13,340 nt of DNA, taken from positions 4,904-18,243 of the forward strand of contig JAHZEH010000015.1 of NCBI GenBank assembly GCA_019421925.1. Direction: 5' to 3'. This document shows, piece after piece, positions 1 to 7,789 of the stretch. The DNA is from Clostridia bacterium. GTDB lineage: Bacteria > Bacillota > Clostridia > Christensenellales > CALWSW01. Under the pieces are notes generated by a model, which was not told the DNA's origin, searched no databases, and saw nothing but the letters and a program-made list of their open reading frames with translations. The first letter of the stretch is position 1; each line of letters opens with the position of its first letter. Made by a program: the position numbers and the translations under genes.

Positions 1-1
1 C

Positions 2-289
2 TCCCAGCAGTTTTTGAAGTTCAACTTCCTGGGCACGCCGGTGCGCGCCCGGCTGGACGTGACCTTCAAAGCCTATAAGACCATCAAGGAACAGAAGACC
101 CAATCCCCCCTCAACTCCCCGGACCGCACCAAGTTTAAGGTCATCAGCGAGGGGGACACCCTGACGGCCATCGCTGAGAAGGAGTACGGGGACAACGAGA
201 TGTGGCGGGAGATCGCCAGGGCCAACCATATTGAGAATCCAAGGCTGCTCAAGACCGGCGAGACCATCAAGATTCCGGCGTGGCTTTGA
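2..289 (+). CDS. LysM-domain CIS tube/baseplate adaptor protein, 3' part only
   Basis: The reading frame is open to the left edge, so this is the C-terminal 95 residues of a gene that starts upstream. The TTG at 14 is an internal codon, not a convincing start: it has no ribosome binding site, and the frame reads on through 2-13. The first part carries a TPVRARLDVTFKAY segment, typical of the end of the tube-associated domain that precedes LysM in CIS proteins of the Afp7/Pvc7 (gp53-like) type. A LysM module follows at about fragment residues 46-94, with the hallmark EGDTLTAIAEKEYGD and an ending TGETIKIPAW. In phage tails and CIS this kind of protein joins the inner tube to the baseplate hub, and LysM here is structural rather than proof of peptidoglycan binding. 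The hub gene follows 18 bases later. The family call is strong; the exact structural role is inferred from position. Confidence 0.88.
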   Translation, partial: SQQFLKFNFLGTPVRARLDVTFKAYKTIKEQKTQSPLNSPDRTKFKVISEGDTLTAIAEKEYGDNEMWREIARANHIENPRLLKTGETIKIPAWL

Positions 290-293
290 TTGC

Positions 294-300
294 GGAGGTG
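294..300 (+). promoter_or_regulatory. Ribosome binding site for the hub gene
   Basis: GGAGGTG lies 7 bases upstream of the TTG at 308. This good match and spacing support TTG as the true start of the hub gene, since there is no ATG near the start of the frame. Confidence 0.75.
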
Positions 301-307
301 AACCGGT

Positions 308-1438
308 TTGAGCTTCAGCTCGACAACGAAATATACCTTTAAAATGCTGGAGGCCAAGCACAAGAACTTCGTGGCGCCGGGCTTTGAAATCGAGGTGGAC
401 GGGAAGAAGCTGCCCCTGGATAAATTTGCGATCATGAACCTGCAGATCAATATCCCCGTGACGGTGGGGCTGCGCTCCATGGTCAGCGAGGCCAGCCAGT
501 GCCAGTTCACCGTGGCGGGTATGTATGACCTCAAGAACCACAAGTTCACCGAGAGCGCTCTGGAGACTCTGGAGATGGGCAAGAAGATCGGCATCAACGG
601 GGGCTATTCCACCAAGTCCTGCCTGTTTGTGGGCTATATCCAGTATGTGAGCACCGATTTTTCCTCGGATGGGGCCTATATCACCGTTTCCGGCATCGAT
701 TCGTCCACCCTGCTCAATCTGGGCAAGCAGGTGAGCGGCTTTGAAAACCAGGACGCAAACCAGGTGGTCAAGGAGCTGGTCTCCCTGTGCACGGTCAACG
801 GCTTTGCCAAATCGGGCTCCAACATCGGCCGGTTCTCCAATACCAAAATACATTTCAACCAGTTCAACCGCAGCAACAACGAGTTTCTGAACTTTCTCGC
901 CCGGCGCGAGGGTTACACCTTCGCCATCATCCACGGCGAGGTCATCATCAAGGACCTGCTCAAGACGACCGCCCCCATTGTTGAGCTGACCTATGGCGAG
1001 AGCCTGATGAGCTTTTCCAAGGCCATCGACCTGAGTCATCAGATCGGCGGGGTCAAGGTTACGGGCAAGAACGACAAAATGGAACCCATTGAGGGCGAGG
1101 TCACCAAGTGCTCCATCGGCAAGACGGGCAAGAACTCCGCGCTGGATCTCATGCCCAAGATCAAGGACTATAAAATGGACGCCATGGATCCCATTGCAGA
1201 GGATGCGGCCTCGCTCAAAAAGATCGCCCAGTCCATCATGAACGAGTACGCAGTGATGCTCGTGTCGGGCAGGGGTATGTGCATCGGTCTGCCCGAGCTC
1301 TACCCGGGCCGCTATATCAAGCTCTCCGGCATGGACAGCAAGACAAACGGGACCTATTTCCTCACCCGCGTCACCCACAGCTTTGGCAGCAACGGGTACG
1401 TCACCTATTTTGAAGTGAAGGGAGCCTGGACCAATTGA
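308..1438 (+). CDS. Baseplate hub protein, phage late control D / VgrG N-terminal type (Pvc8-like)
   Basis: This 376 aa protein starts at TTG behind a strong ribosome binding site. It matches the gpD (T4 gp27-like) hub family, which forms the ring on which the spike sits. Around residues 183-215 the sequence FNRSNNEFLNFLARREGYTF followed by a beta strand (AIIHGEVIIKD) is the typical family core, in which a short-loop domain reads as a separate reader-like fold. The C-terminal stretch, with GLPELYPGRYIKLSGM, GTYFLTRVTHSF and GYVTYFEVKG, matches the usual gpD ending. There is no signal peptide or membrane segment, as expected for a cytoplasmically assembled particle. In Afp/PVC systems hub and spike are commonly one VgrG-like chain; here the spike half is a separate gene whose TTG start overlaps this stop by four bases. 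The family call is confident. Confidence 0.9.
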   Translation: MSFSSTTKYTFKMLEAKHKNFVAPGFEIEVDGKKLPLDKFAIMNLQINIPVTVGLRSMVSEASQCQFTVAGMYDLKNHKFTESALETLEMGKKIGINGGYSTKSCLFVGYIQYVSTDFSSDGAYITVSGIDSSTLLNLGKQVSGFENQDANQVVKELVSLCTVNGFAKSGSNIGRFSNTKIHFNQFNRSNNEFLNFLARREGYTFAIIHGEVIIKDLLKTTAPIVELTYGESLMSFSKAIDLSHQIGGVKVTGKNDKMEPIEGEVTKCSIGKTGKNSALDLMPKIKDYKMDAMDPIAEDAASLKKIAQSIMNEYAVMLVSGRGMCIGLPELYPGRYIKLSGMDSKTNGTYFLTRVTHSFGSNGYVTYFEVKGAWTN

Positions 1439-2196
1439 GTATCATGGAGATCCTGCAGCAGAACCAGAGCAGCATGACCGCCCTAGCTCCCCGACCCGGC
1501 CTGACGCTGGCCGAGGTGACCAACATCAAGGACCCGGAGAACCTCAACCGGGTGCGCTGCAAGCCCATCACCAAGGATGAGGACGTCAAGGAGACGGACT
1601 GGGCCTATGTGTGTTCCTTCATGTCGGGCAACGGCGCGGGCGGCGTGTTCTTCCCCTGCGTCGGGGATATTGTCGTGCTGGGATATCTCGAGGGGGACGC
1701 CCACTGCCCTGTTGTGCTGGGATGCGTATGGAACGCAAAGTCCAAGCCCCCCTACTCCTATCAGGACGGCAAAAATGAGATCCGCTCCATTAAGACCCCG
1801 GCCGGGACGGAGATTTTGCTGGACGACACCTCGGGCAAGGAGAAGATCACCATCACCACCAAAGCGGGCAGCGTCCTCTCCCTCGACGACGGGGGCAAAA
1901 CCATCTCCCTTCAGGACAAGGGCAAGAAAAATTACCTGGAGCTGGGGCTGGAAAAGGGGGAGGCCACACTGCACACGGCAGGCAAGATCACCCTGGAGGC
2001 CGGTTCGGGGGCCAAGCTGATTCTCGACGGCCAGGGGGGAAACGTCAAAATTGAGAGCAACACCAAGATTCAGGTCAAGAGCGCCCAGGTGGCCCAGGAG
2101 GCCAGCGGGCAGTTTGGCATCAAGGCCAACGGCCAGATGACTGTGGAGTCCAGCGGTATCACGAATGTCAAGGGCTCCATGGTCAAAATCAACTAG
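1435..2196 (+). CDS. Baseplate spike protein, gpV / VgrG C-terminal type
   Basis: This 253 aa protein is the central spike that caps the tube and leads membrane puncture. Residues about 20-105 look like the gpV OB-fold: LAEVTNIKDPENLNRVRC, then TDWAYVCSFMSGNGAGGVFFPCVGDIVVLGYLEGD and PVVLGCVWN. Then comes RSIKTPAGTEILLDDTSGKEKITITT, the usual transition into the needle. From about residue 140 to the end the chain is a run of short alternating strands (KITLEAGSGAKLILDG, GNVKIESNTKIQVKS, GQMTVESSGITNVKGSMVKIN), as in a triple-stranded beta-helix. The TTG start overlaps the hub stop (TTGA), suggesting translational coupling; GGAG at 1421-1424 could serve it. ATG at 1444 is an alternative start three codons in. 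No PAAR tip protein follows, so the tip may be formed by this chain or encoded elsewhere. Confidence 0.9.
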   Translation: MSIMEILQQNQSSMTALAPRPGLTLAEVTNIKDPENLNRVRCKPITKDEDVKETDWAYVCSFMSGNGAGGVFFPCVGDIVVLGYLEGDAHCPVVLGCVWNAKSKPPYSYQDGKNEIRSIKTPAGTEILLDDTSGKEKITITTKAGSVLSLDDGGKTISLQDKGKKNYLELGLEKGEATLHTAGKITLEAGSGAKLILDGQGGNVKIESNTKIQVKSAQVAQEASGQFGIKANGQMTVESSGITNVKGSMVKIN

Positions 2197-2231
2197 CCGG
2201 AACGAAGGCGGGAAAGGCGGTGCATAACCCT

Positions 2232-2639
2232 ATGAGCAGCAAAGATTTTCTGGGCCGTGGCTGGAGCTTCCCGCTGAGCGTCGACCCAAAGACCGGCAAG
2301 ATCGCCATGGTCTCCCATGAGGAGGATATCAAGCAGTCCATCTCCATCATTATCAGGACCTATTTGGGCGAGCGCGTCATGCGCCCCCAGTTCGGCAGCC
2401 GGACCATGGACTACGTATTCGAGTCCGACTCCCAGGACTTCGCTCTCTCCGTCACCGGCGAGATCACCGACGCGCTCATCCGCTGGGAGCCCCGCATTGA
2501 GGAGGTGGAGGTGAGCGCCAAGATGGAGGGCGGAGACAAGACCTCGGCTGTCATCCGCATCAGTTACAGGGTGCGCAACACCAACAACTACTTTAACCTG
2601 GTTTACCCGTTCTATATGCTGGAGGGGATTGAAGCATGA
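2232..2639 (+). CDS. Baseplate wedge protein, gp25/GPW family
   Basis: This small protein (135 aa from ATG) matches the T4 gp25 / P2 gpW family, a wedge component that contacts the first sheath ring and is present in essentially all contractile systems. It begins with SKDFLGRGWSFPLSVD, the common start of CIS members. It then has EEDIKQSISIIIRTYLGERVMRPQFGSRTMDYVFE, which holds the family signature of an arginine-rich helix followed by RP.FG. It ends in strands (RIEEVEVSAKMEG, TSAVIRISYRVR). GTG at 2220 is an in-frame alternative (AAGGCGGG at 2205-2212, spacing 7). I prefer ATG 2232 because the family normally begins a few residues before FLG, but the ribosome binding site evidence does not settle it. 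The stop overlaps the next start (ATGA). Confidence 0.92.
   Translation: MSSKDFLGRGWSFPLSVDPKTGKIAMVSHEEDIKQSISIIIRTYLGERVMRPQFGSRTMDYVFESDSQDFALSVTGEITDALIRWEPRIEEVEVSAKMEGGDKTSAVIRISYRVRNTNNYFNLVYPFYMLEGIEA
2621..2627 (+). promoter_or_regulatory. Ribosome binding site for the first baseplate J-like gene
   Basis: GGAGGGG lies 8 bases before the ATG at 2636 and inside the end of the gp25-like gene. With the ATGA overlap it indicates that the large J-like protein is translated in its own right while coupled to its neighbour. Confidence 0.7.
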
Positions 2640-5590
2640 AAAATTTGCCCGTGCTCGACCGCAGGGGACTGCCTGGGATCCTGGAGGATATCCGGGAGAA
2701 AGCCAAGTCCTACGCCCCCGAGTGGCGCTATGACCCGCAGGACATGGACGCGGGCGGCGCTTTGGCGCAGCTCTTTGGCGAGATGTTTTTTGAGACGGTA
2801 GACCGCTTCAACCGGGTCCCCTACAAAAACTATATCGAATTCCTCAATATGCTGGATGTGCGGCGCAACCCGGCCACCCCATCGACGGCCTATGTGCAGT
2901 TCGAGGCCAATGCCCAGAGGGAGCGGGGCGTGCTCGTGCGCCGGGGCACCCAGGTCTATGCGGACGACCCGGACGGCCAGGGGGAGGACGTCATTTTTGA
3001 GACGGTCGAGTCCTTCGACGCCACCGCAGCGCAGCTGACAGAGCTTCTGCTGGTGGATGCGGCCAAGGACTGCATCGAGCCCATTGCCCTCCAGGGCGAG
3101 CCGGTGGAGATTTTTGAGGCCCGGCCGGGGAACAGCATTCAAAAGCACGCTTTCTGCGTGGGCGAGCAGGCCGCCCTGGCTCTGCGCCAGCCCTGCAAGG
3201 TGGAGCTCTTCATTCAAAATGCGGTCTCCTCCCTGACCGGAGAGACGGCCCACCGCCTGGCGGACGGGGAGTTCGCCGTCTGGGAGTACTACGACGGCAG
3301 AGACTGGCGGGCCTTTGACGGCGTCGCCGTGGAGAATAGCCATATCCTTCTGGAAAAGCGCCGGGAGGGCGAGATCGCCCCGATGAGCGGGGAGGGAGCC
3401 CGCATCCTGCGCTGCACCATGTCCGGCGGGGAGAACCAGGCGGATATTATCGCCCGCTCCATCGCCCTGCGCACTGCCCTCCTGAATGAGGAGGGCCTCC
3501 CGCCCGACGAGCTGTATTTCAACGACGCGCCCATCGAGCTGCCCATCGGCGGATACTGCTTTGGCCGCGCGCCTGTGGGGTATGACTGCTTCTACATCAG
3601 CTCCTCGGAGATTTTGAGCAAGAAGAAAGCCCGGGTCAAGCTGTCCCTGGAGATGAAAACCATCCTGGTGCAGCAGCTCACCCCGGAGGAACAATATCAA
3701 TTCAACAAATTCATCATTGACAAGAACGAGAAAATGGTCACCGTGCCCAAGATATTTATCTCGGACATCGTGTGGGAATATTGGAACGGCATCGGCTGGC
3801 GCAGACTGCCGGTGGGCGGAGATGCCAATCCCTTCAGCTGTGAGAAGGACGGAGGGATGTCGGTGACTTTCCTCTGCCCGGACGACATGTCGCCTGTGGA
3901 GATCAACGCCAAAGAGAATTACTGGATCAGGGCCCGCGTTGCCTTTGTGGAGAACAGCTTCAGCACCATCGGCGACAGGCTGCTCCCCTTTATCCAGGAT
4001 GCCAGGCTCACCTATGAATACGGCGACCTGCTGCCGGTGGACTATGCCGAGGCCACCAACAACTGCGAGACTGTCAGAATTGAGGACGCCGCCCAGACAG
4101 ATTCCCTGGGCCTGCTCCTCTACCGCCCCCTCCCGCCCGAGGTGCCCTGCCTGTATCTGGGTTTTGACCAGCCCTTCATGGGGTATCCCGTCAACCTCTA
4201 CCTGGATGTGGAGGGACAGGTGGGGGGCCGCCATGAGATCGAGTACCAGGTCTGGACGGGCAGCAGCTTTGAAAAGCTCCGGACCGTGGACACGACCGCC
4301 TCCATGACCGGGGGCGGGACGGTGGGCCTCTTCATGAGCGATCCGGCGGCCAGAGGCGTGTTCTTTGGCCGGGAGGGGTATTGGCTGCGGGTTCTGGATG
4401 TGGCCCGCCGCTTCACGGAAAATCCCGTCTCCCCCTGCCTGCGCGCCATCCTTCCCAACGCCGTGCGGGTGGTGCAGACCCGCCGGGAGCCCGAGGAGGT
4501 ATTCCCCTCGGATATCTATGAGGCGGAGCGGCGGGTCTTCCTGAACGCCCGGCCCGTCCTCTCCTGCGAAGTGTGGATCAACGAGTTTTCGGACATCTCT
4601 GCGGCCGAGCGGTCGGAGTTGCTGGAGGAGTACCCGGACAGGGTGCGGGCGCGGTATGATTCCGACGACCAGATCAGCGCCTTTTACGTAAGATGGGAGC
4701 AGGTCCCCTCCTTTGGCCGCTCCGGCCCCCGGGACCGGCACTATGTCCTCGACCCCATTGAGGGGGCGCTCTCCTTCGGCGACGGCCGCAGGGGAAAGGT
4801 GCCCAGCGTGGGCGGGGACAGCATCACGGTGCGCTATACCACAGGCGGGGGAAGCCGGGGCAATGTGCCCGCCGGCGGAATCCAGAACCTGGTGGGATCC
4901 ATTGCCAACATCGTGTCGGTCCAGGGCTTCACCCCCGCCTGCGGGGGCAACGACGTCCAGTCCGTCAAGACGGTGGAGAGCCTGGGCCCCCGCAGGGTGC
5001 GCCACCGCTATCGTGCCGTGAGCGCCGGAGACTATGAGGATATCGTCCGGGAGCGCTTCAGCGAGGCCGCGGACGTGCGCTGTTTCCCCCACACCAACAG
5101 CGCGGGGGAGGAGGAGAACGGCGCGGTCGCCGTGGTGGTCATGGCCGCGGGCCATGAGGACAGGGACTATTCCCGTCAGCTCTGCCGCCGTGTGGAGCGG
5201 ATGCTGAGGAGCTGCTGCGACTGCATGCCCGTGGCGGGCGGCAAGCTGTATGTGGTCCCCGCTATGGTGGTCACGGTCAACGTGACGGTGAGCGTGGACC
5301 TGGACTCCTACGACAACACCGCCGACGTGGAGCGGGAGGTGCTCGGCGTCATTGAACGCTGCGTCAACCCCGCCCTTGGCGGCGGAAGCAAGCGGGGCAT
5401 CGGTGTGATTCCCGGCCCGGCGGAATACTACGCCGCTCTCAAGCATATCGCCCACGTGACCGCGGTGCGCGAGGTGATGATCGAGGGCAGTTACTATGAG
5501 AACAACCAGTTTAAGCTGGTCCACCTGGATGGTAAAAATGCGCTTCCGTTCGCCGTGGTCAAAAACGGCGCGCACCGTGTGCGCATGTAA
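2636..5590 (+). CDS. Large baseplate J-like wedge protein (Afp11/Pvc11 position)
   Basis: This 984 aa protein is far longer than phage P2 gpJ (about 300 aa) but in the range of the large J-like proteins of CIS clusters, which correspond in position to T4 gp6. The N terminus (LPVLDRRGLPGILEDIREKAKSYAPEWR, then GGALAQLFGEMFFETVDRFNRVPYKNYIEFLNMLDV) is the characteristic helical start. An LFGEM segment and the strand-rich VRRGTQVYADD follow. The conserved core is at the end: VRYTTGGGSRGNVPAG around residue 732, SAGDYEDIVRERF around 795-807, and VTVNVTVSVDLDSYDNTADVEREVLGVIERCVNP around 878-911. Three beta modules with a Y/W-x-G-x-x-W motif sit in the middle (about 213-265, 377-435, 535-593). The protein acts in the wedge ring. 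The gene contains no TTA, CTA or TCA codon, a sign of strong GC-biased codon use. Confidence 0.92.
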   Translation: MKNLPVLDRRGLPGILEDIREKAKSYAPEWRYDPQDMDAGGALAQLFGEMFFETVDRFNRVPYKNYIEFLNMLDVRRNPATPSTAYVQFEANAQRERGVLVRRGTQVYADDPDGQGEDVIFETVESFDATAAQLTELLLVDAAKDCIEPIALQGEPVEIFEARPGNSIQKHAFCVGEQAALALRQPCKVELFIQNAVSSLTGETAHRLADGEFAVWEYYDGRDWRAFDGVAVENSHILLEKRREGEIAPMSGEGARILRCTMSGGENQADIIARSIALRTALLNEEGLPPDELYFNDAPIELPIGGYCFGRAPVGYDCFYISSSEILSKKKARVKLSLEMKTILVQQLTPEEQYQFNKFIIDKNEKMVTVPKIFISDIVWEYWNGIGWRRLPVGGDANPFSCEKDGGMSVTFLCPDDMSPVEINAKENYWIRARVAFVENSFSTIGDRLLPFIQDARLTYEYGDLLPVDYAEATNNCETVRIEDAAQTDSLGLLLYRPLPPEVPCLYLGFDQPFMGYPVNLYLDVEGQVGGRHEIEYQVWTGSSFEKLRTVDTTASMTGGGTVGLFMSDPAARGVFFGREGYWLRVLDVARRFTENPVSPCLRAILPNAVRVVQTRREPEEVFPSDIYEAERRVFLNARPVLSCEVWINEFSDISAAERSELLEEYPDRVRARYDSDDQISAFYVRWEQVPSFGRSGPRDRHYVLDPIEGALSFGDGRRGKVPSVGGDSITVRYTTGGGSRGNVPAGGIQNLVGSIANIVSVQGFTPACGGNDVQSVKTVESLGPRRVRHRYRAVSAGDYEDIVRERFSEAADVRCFPHTNSAGEEENGAVAVVVMAAGHEDRDYSRQLCRRVERMLRSCCDCMPVAGGKLYVVPAMVVTVNVTVSVDLDSYDNTADVEREVLGVIERCVNPALGGGSKRGIGVIPGPAEYYAALKHIAHVTAVREVMIEGSYYENNQFKLVHLDGKNALPFAVVKNGAHRVRM

Positions 5591-5616
5591 GGGAGTGCGG
5601 AGAGGAGACAATCGCC

Positions 5617-7779
5617 ATGTTGAACGTGCCGGAACTGGACGACCAGAGGTTTGACGATATCGTGGAGAATGCGGTCAACCGCATTCCCTATCTGTACCCG
5701 GAGTGGACGGATTTCAACGAGCATGACCCCGGCATCACGCTGATCGAGCTCTTTGCCTGGTATAAGCAGATGCAGCAGTACCATCTGAACCAGATCACGG
5801 ACCGAAACAGGCGCATGTTTTTGAAGCTCCTGGGCGTCAGGCCCTTCAGCGCCCGCCCGGCCAGAGCAGCCGTCGCCCTGGCCCCCTCCATGAAGGGCAG
5901 GAGGCTGTGCGAGGGGACGATCTTCCACTCGGAGGGCGGCGTACCCTTTGAACTGGAGGAGGCCCTGGACGGGAGCGCCGTCCACATGGAGGAGGCCTAT
6001 TTTGAGCGGCAGGGGGAGCTCCATGAGATCACCGCTCTGCTCCAGGGGGGCGAGGTGCCCATCTCCCTGCGGGGCAGGGAGGAGGGGGAAGCCCTCTATC
6101 TGGGTTTTTCGGGCGCACAGGAGCGGGAGGAGCTCCGCCTTTGGATAGAAATCGCTCAGGACTACCCCGTTGCCCGCAATCCCTTTGCCAAGGACAGCCC
6201 GCTGCCCCGAGCCATCGCATTTGAGGCGATGCACGGGGCGGAGAGGAGGGAGCTGGAGATCGTACTGGACGAGACAGCCGCCCTCTCCCATTCAGGCAAG
6301 CTCGTCCTGCGCTGCCCGGGCGGCGTGCCCGTAACCGATGGGGGCAAGGGACTTCCCCAGCGGTGCTATGTGGTTCTGAGTATCCCGGAGGCGGGCTGCG
6401 AGGAGGCGCCCGCCCTGCTCTCCGTAACGGCTGACTTCGCCGAGATTACCCAGCGGACTACCTGCAGCGAGGTCCATGAGTTCACCCTTCAGGAGGGGGA
6501 GCAGGGGGATTTCTCCCTCAGGACCCGCCTGGCGGTGGAGGGGGACGTTGACGTCTTTGTGCGGGATGGGAAGGGCTGGCTCAGGCTCGAGCAGTTCCAG
6601 AGCGTCCTGCAGGGGGAGGAGCTCCCGCTGCGGCGGGTTTCCTTCCAGCCGCCCAGCCTTAAAGCCGACGGGCAGCCCAACGTTCGAATCGTATGCTATC
6701 TGCGCTCCTTTAAAGAGGCCATGCGGCAGGATGCCGCCGGCCTGCCCGGTCAGACCCTGCGCCTGTTCAACTATGGAGAGGAGCCGGATGTCAGCCGCCT
6801 GAAGGTGATGTGCCTCTCCTGCACAGGGCGGGATGACTGGCGCTATCTGGACTGGCGGTATACCGATTGCCTGGAGGGGGCCGGCCCCATGGATCCGGTC
6901 TATACCTGCGATGGGGAGGAGGGCGTGCTCCGTTTCGGGGACAACGTGGAGGGCGCGGCGCCCGAACAGGGGCGGGAAGCCATCTATGTGGCGGCCTTCT
7001 CCCTCACGAAAGGGGAGGATGGGGCGCTGCCCCTGGGCCAGAACCTGTATTGCGCCGGGCTGAGGCCCGGGCGGGAGCTGATGCTCCCACCCTACGGTTC
7101 CGATGAGGAGCGGCGGGAGGAGGCGGGCAGCGCCCTGCACGTCGTCCCCGGCAGGGACCGGGAGAGCGTGGACGGCGCGGTGCTGCGCATGCAGGAGATA
7201 TGGACCTCCACCAGCCGGGCCGCGACGGAGGAGGACTACGAGAATATCGCCAAGGCTACGCCCGGCCGCCGGGTGGCGGTCGCCCGGGCTATCCCTCTCT
7301 ATAACCCTCAGAGCAATCTGGCCGAGCGTACGCCCGCCATGCTCACGCTGGTGGTTCTGCCTTACAGCGGCAGGCCCTTCCCCATGCCGGATGAGCGCTT
7401 TTTGGGCTGCGTCCGACAGCAGGTGGAGAAATACCGCCCCATCTGCACCGAGGTGCGGGTCATCCCGCCGGTGTATGTGGGCGTCTCCGTCCGGGTGGAC
7501 GTCATCGCCCGGGAGCGTGAGGAACTGGTCAAGGAGGAGGTGCGCCGGGCACTTGACAAGTTCTTTGCCGTCGCCCGGGGGGAGCAGGTGGGCCGGCCCG
7601 TCCAGGAGAGCGCCGTCATCGGCGCGGTGGGCGGGGCCGGGAGCGTCCTGGGGGTTGCGGGCTGCACCCTGGGTTCCACCGTGGCCGGCTGCCGGGTCAA
7701 TAAACACGGGGACGTCGTCATCCCCCGGCACGCCATCGCCTATTTGAGCGCTCTGGAGGTTCACATTTTCAGGCAGTGA
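5617..7779 (+). CDS. Second baseplate J-like assembly protein (Afp12/Pvc12 position)
   Basis: This 720 aa protein starts at ATG 5617 with AGGAG at 5603-5607. Residues 24-48 (PYLYPEWTDFNEHDPGITLIELFAW) carry the hallmark N-terminal motif of the CIS 'putative baseplate assembly protein' family. The J-like core is in the C-terminal third: STSRAATEEDYENIAKATPGRRVAVARAIP around residues 531-560 and VYVGVSVRVDVIAREREELVKEEVRRALDKFF around 618-650. A strand-rich middle part with CTGRDDWRYLDWRYTD and RFGDNVEG lies between. CIS baseplates commonly carry two J-like proteins that pair in each wedge, matching the large protein encoded just upstream and separated by 26 bases. The next gene begins 10 bases after the stop. 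I see no truncation or frameshift. The family call is very likely; pairing with the upstream protein is inferred from the family. Confidence 0.92.
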   Translation: MLNVPELDDQRFDDIVENAVNRIPYLYPEWTDFNEHDPGITLIELFAWYKQMQQYHLNQITDRNRRMFLKLLGVRPFSARPARAAVALAPSMKGRRLCEGTIFHSEGGVPFELEEALDGSAVHMEEAYFERQGELHEITALLQGGEVPISLRGREEGEALYLGFSGAQEREELRLWIEIAQDYPVARNPFAKDSPLPRAIAFEAMHGAERRELEIVLDETAALSHSGKLVLRCPGGVPVTDGGKGLPQRCYVVLSIPEAGCEEAPALLSVTADFAEITQRTTCSEVHEFTLQEGEQGDFSLRTRLAVEGDVDVFVRDGKGWLRLEQFQSVLQGEELPLRRVSFQPPSLKADGQPNVRIVCYLRSFKEAMRQDAAGLPGQTLRLFNYGEEPDVSRLKVMCLSCTGRDDWRYLDWRYTDCLEGAGPMDPVYTCDGEEGVLRFGDNVEGAAPEQGREAIYVAAFSLTKGEDGALPLGQNLYCAGLRPGRELMLPPYGSDEERREEAGSALHVVPGRDRESVDGAVLRMQEIWTSTSRAATEEDYENIAKATPGRRVAVARAIPLYNPQSNLAERTPAMLTLVVLPYSGRPFPMPDERFLGCVRQQVEKYRPICTEVRVIPPVYVGVSVRVDVIAREREELVKEEVRRALDKFFAVARGEQVGRPVQESAVIGAVGGAGSVLGVAGCTLGSTVAGCRVNKHGDVVIPRHAIAYLSALEVHIFRQ

Positions 7780-7784
7780 GGTGA
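7778..7784 (+). promoter_or_regulatory. Ribosome binding site deciding the tail protein I start
   Basis: GAGGTGA lies 5 bases before the ATG at 7790. The in-frame GTG at 7781 falls inside this site and has no good site of its own, so ATG 7790 is preferred. The site overlaps the TGA stop of the preceding gene. Confidence 0.65.
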
Positions 7785-7789
7785 AGCAC

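Noticed and set aside
2612..5611. Reverse-strand open frame of 999 codons opposite the large J-like gene
   Set aside because: It is codon-on-codon with the sense gene, so it stays open simply because that gene has no TTA, CTA or TCA codons, as expected with strong GC bias. Its product is rich in His, Gly, Ala, Arg and Pro with no recognisable domain, while the forward product has clear family motifs.
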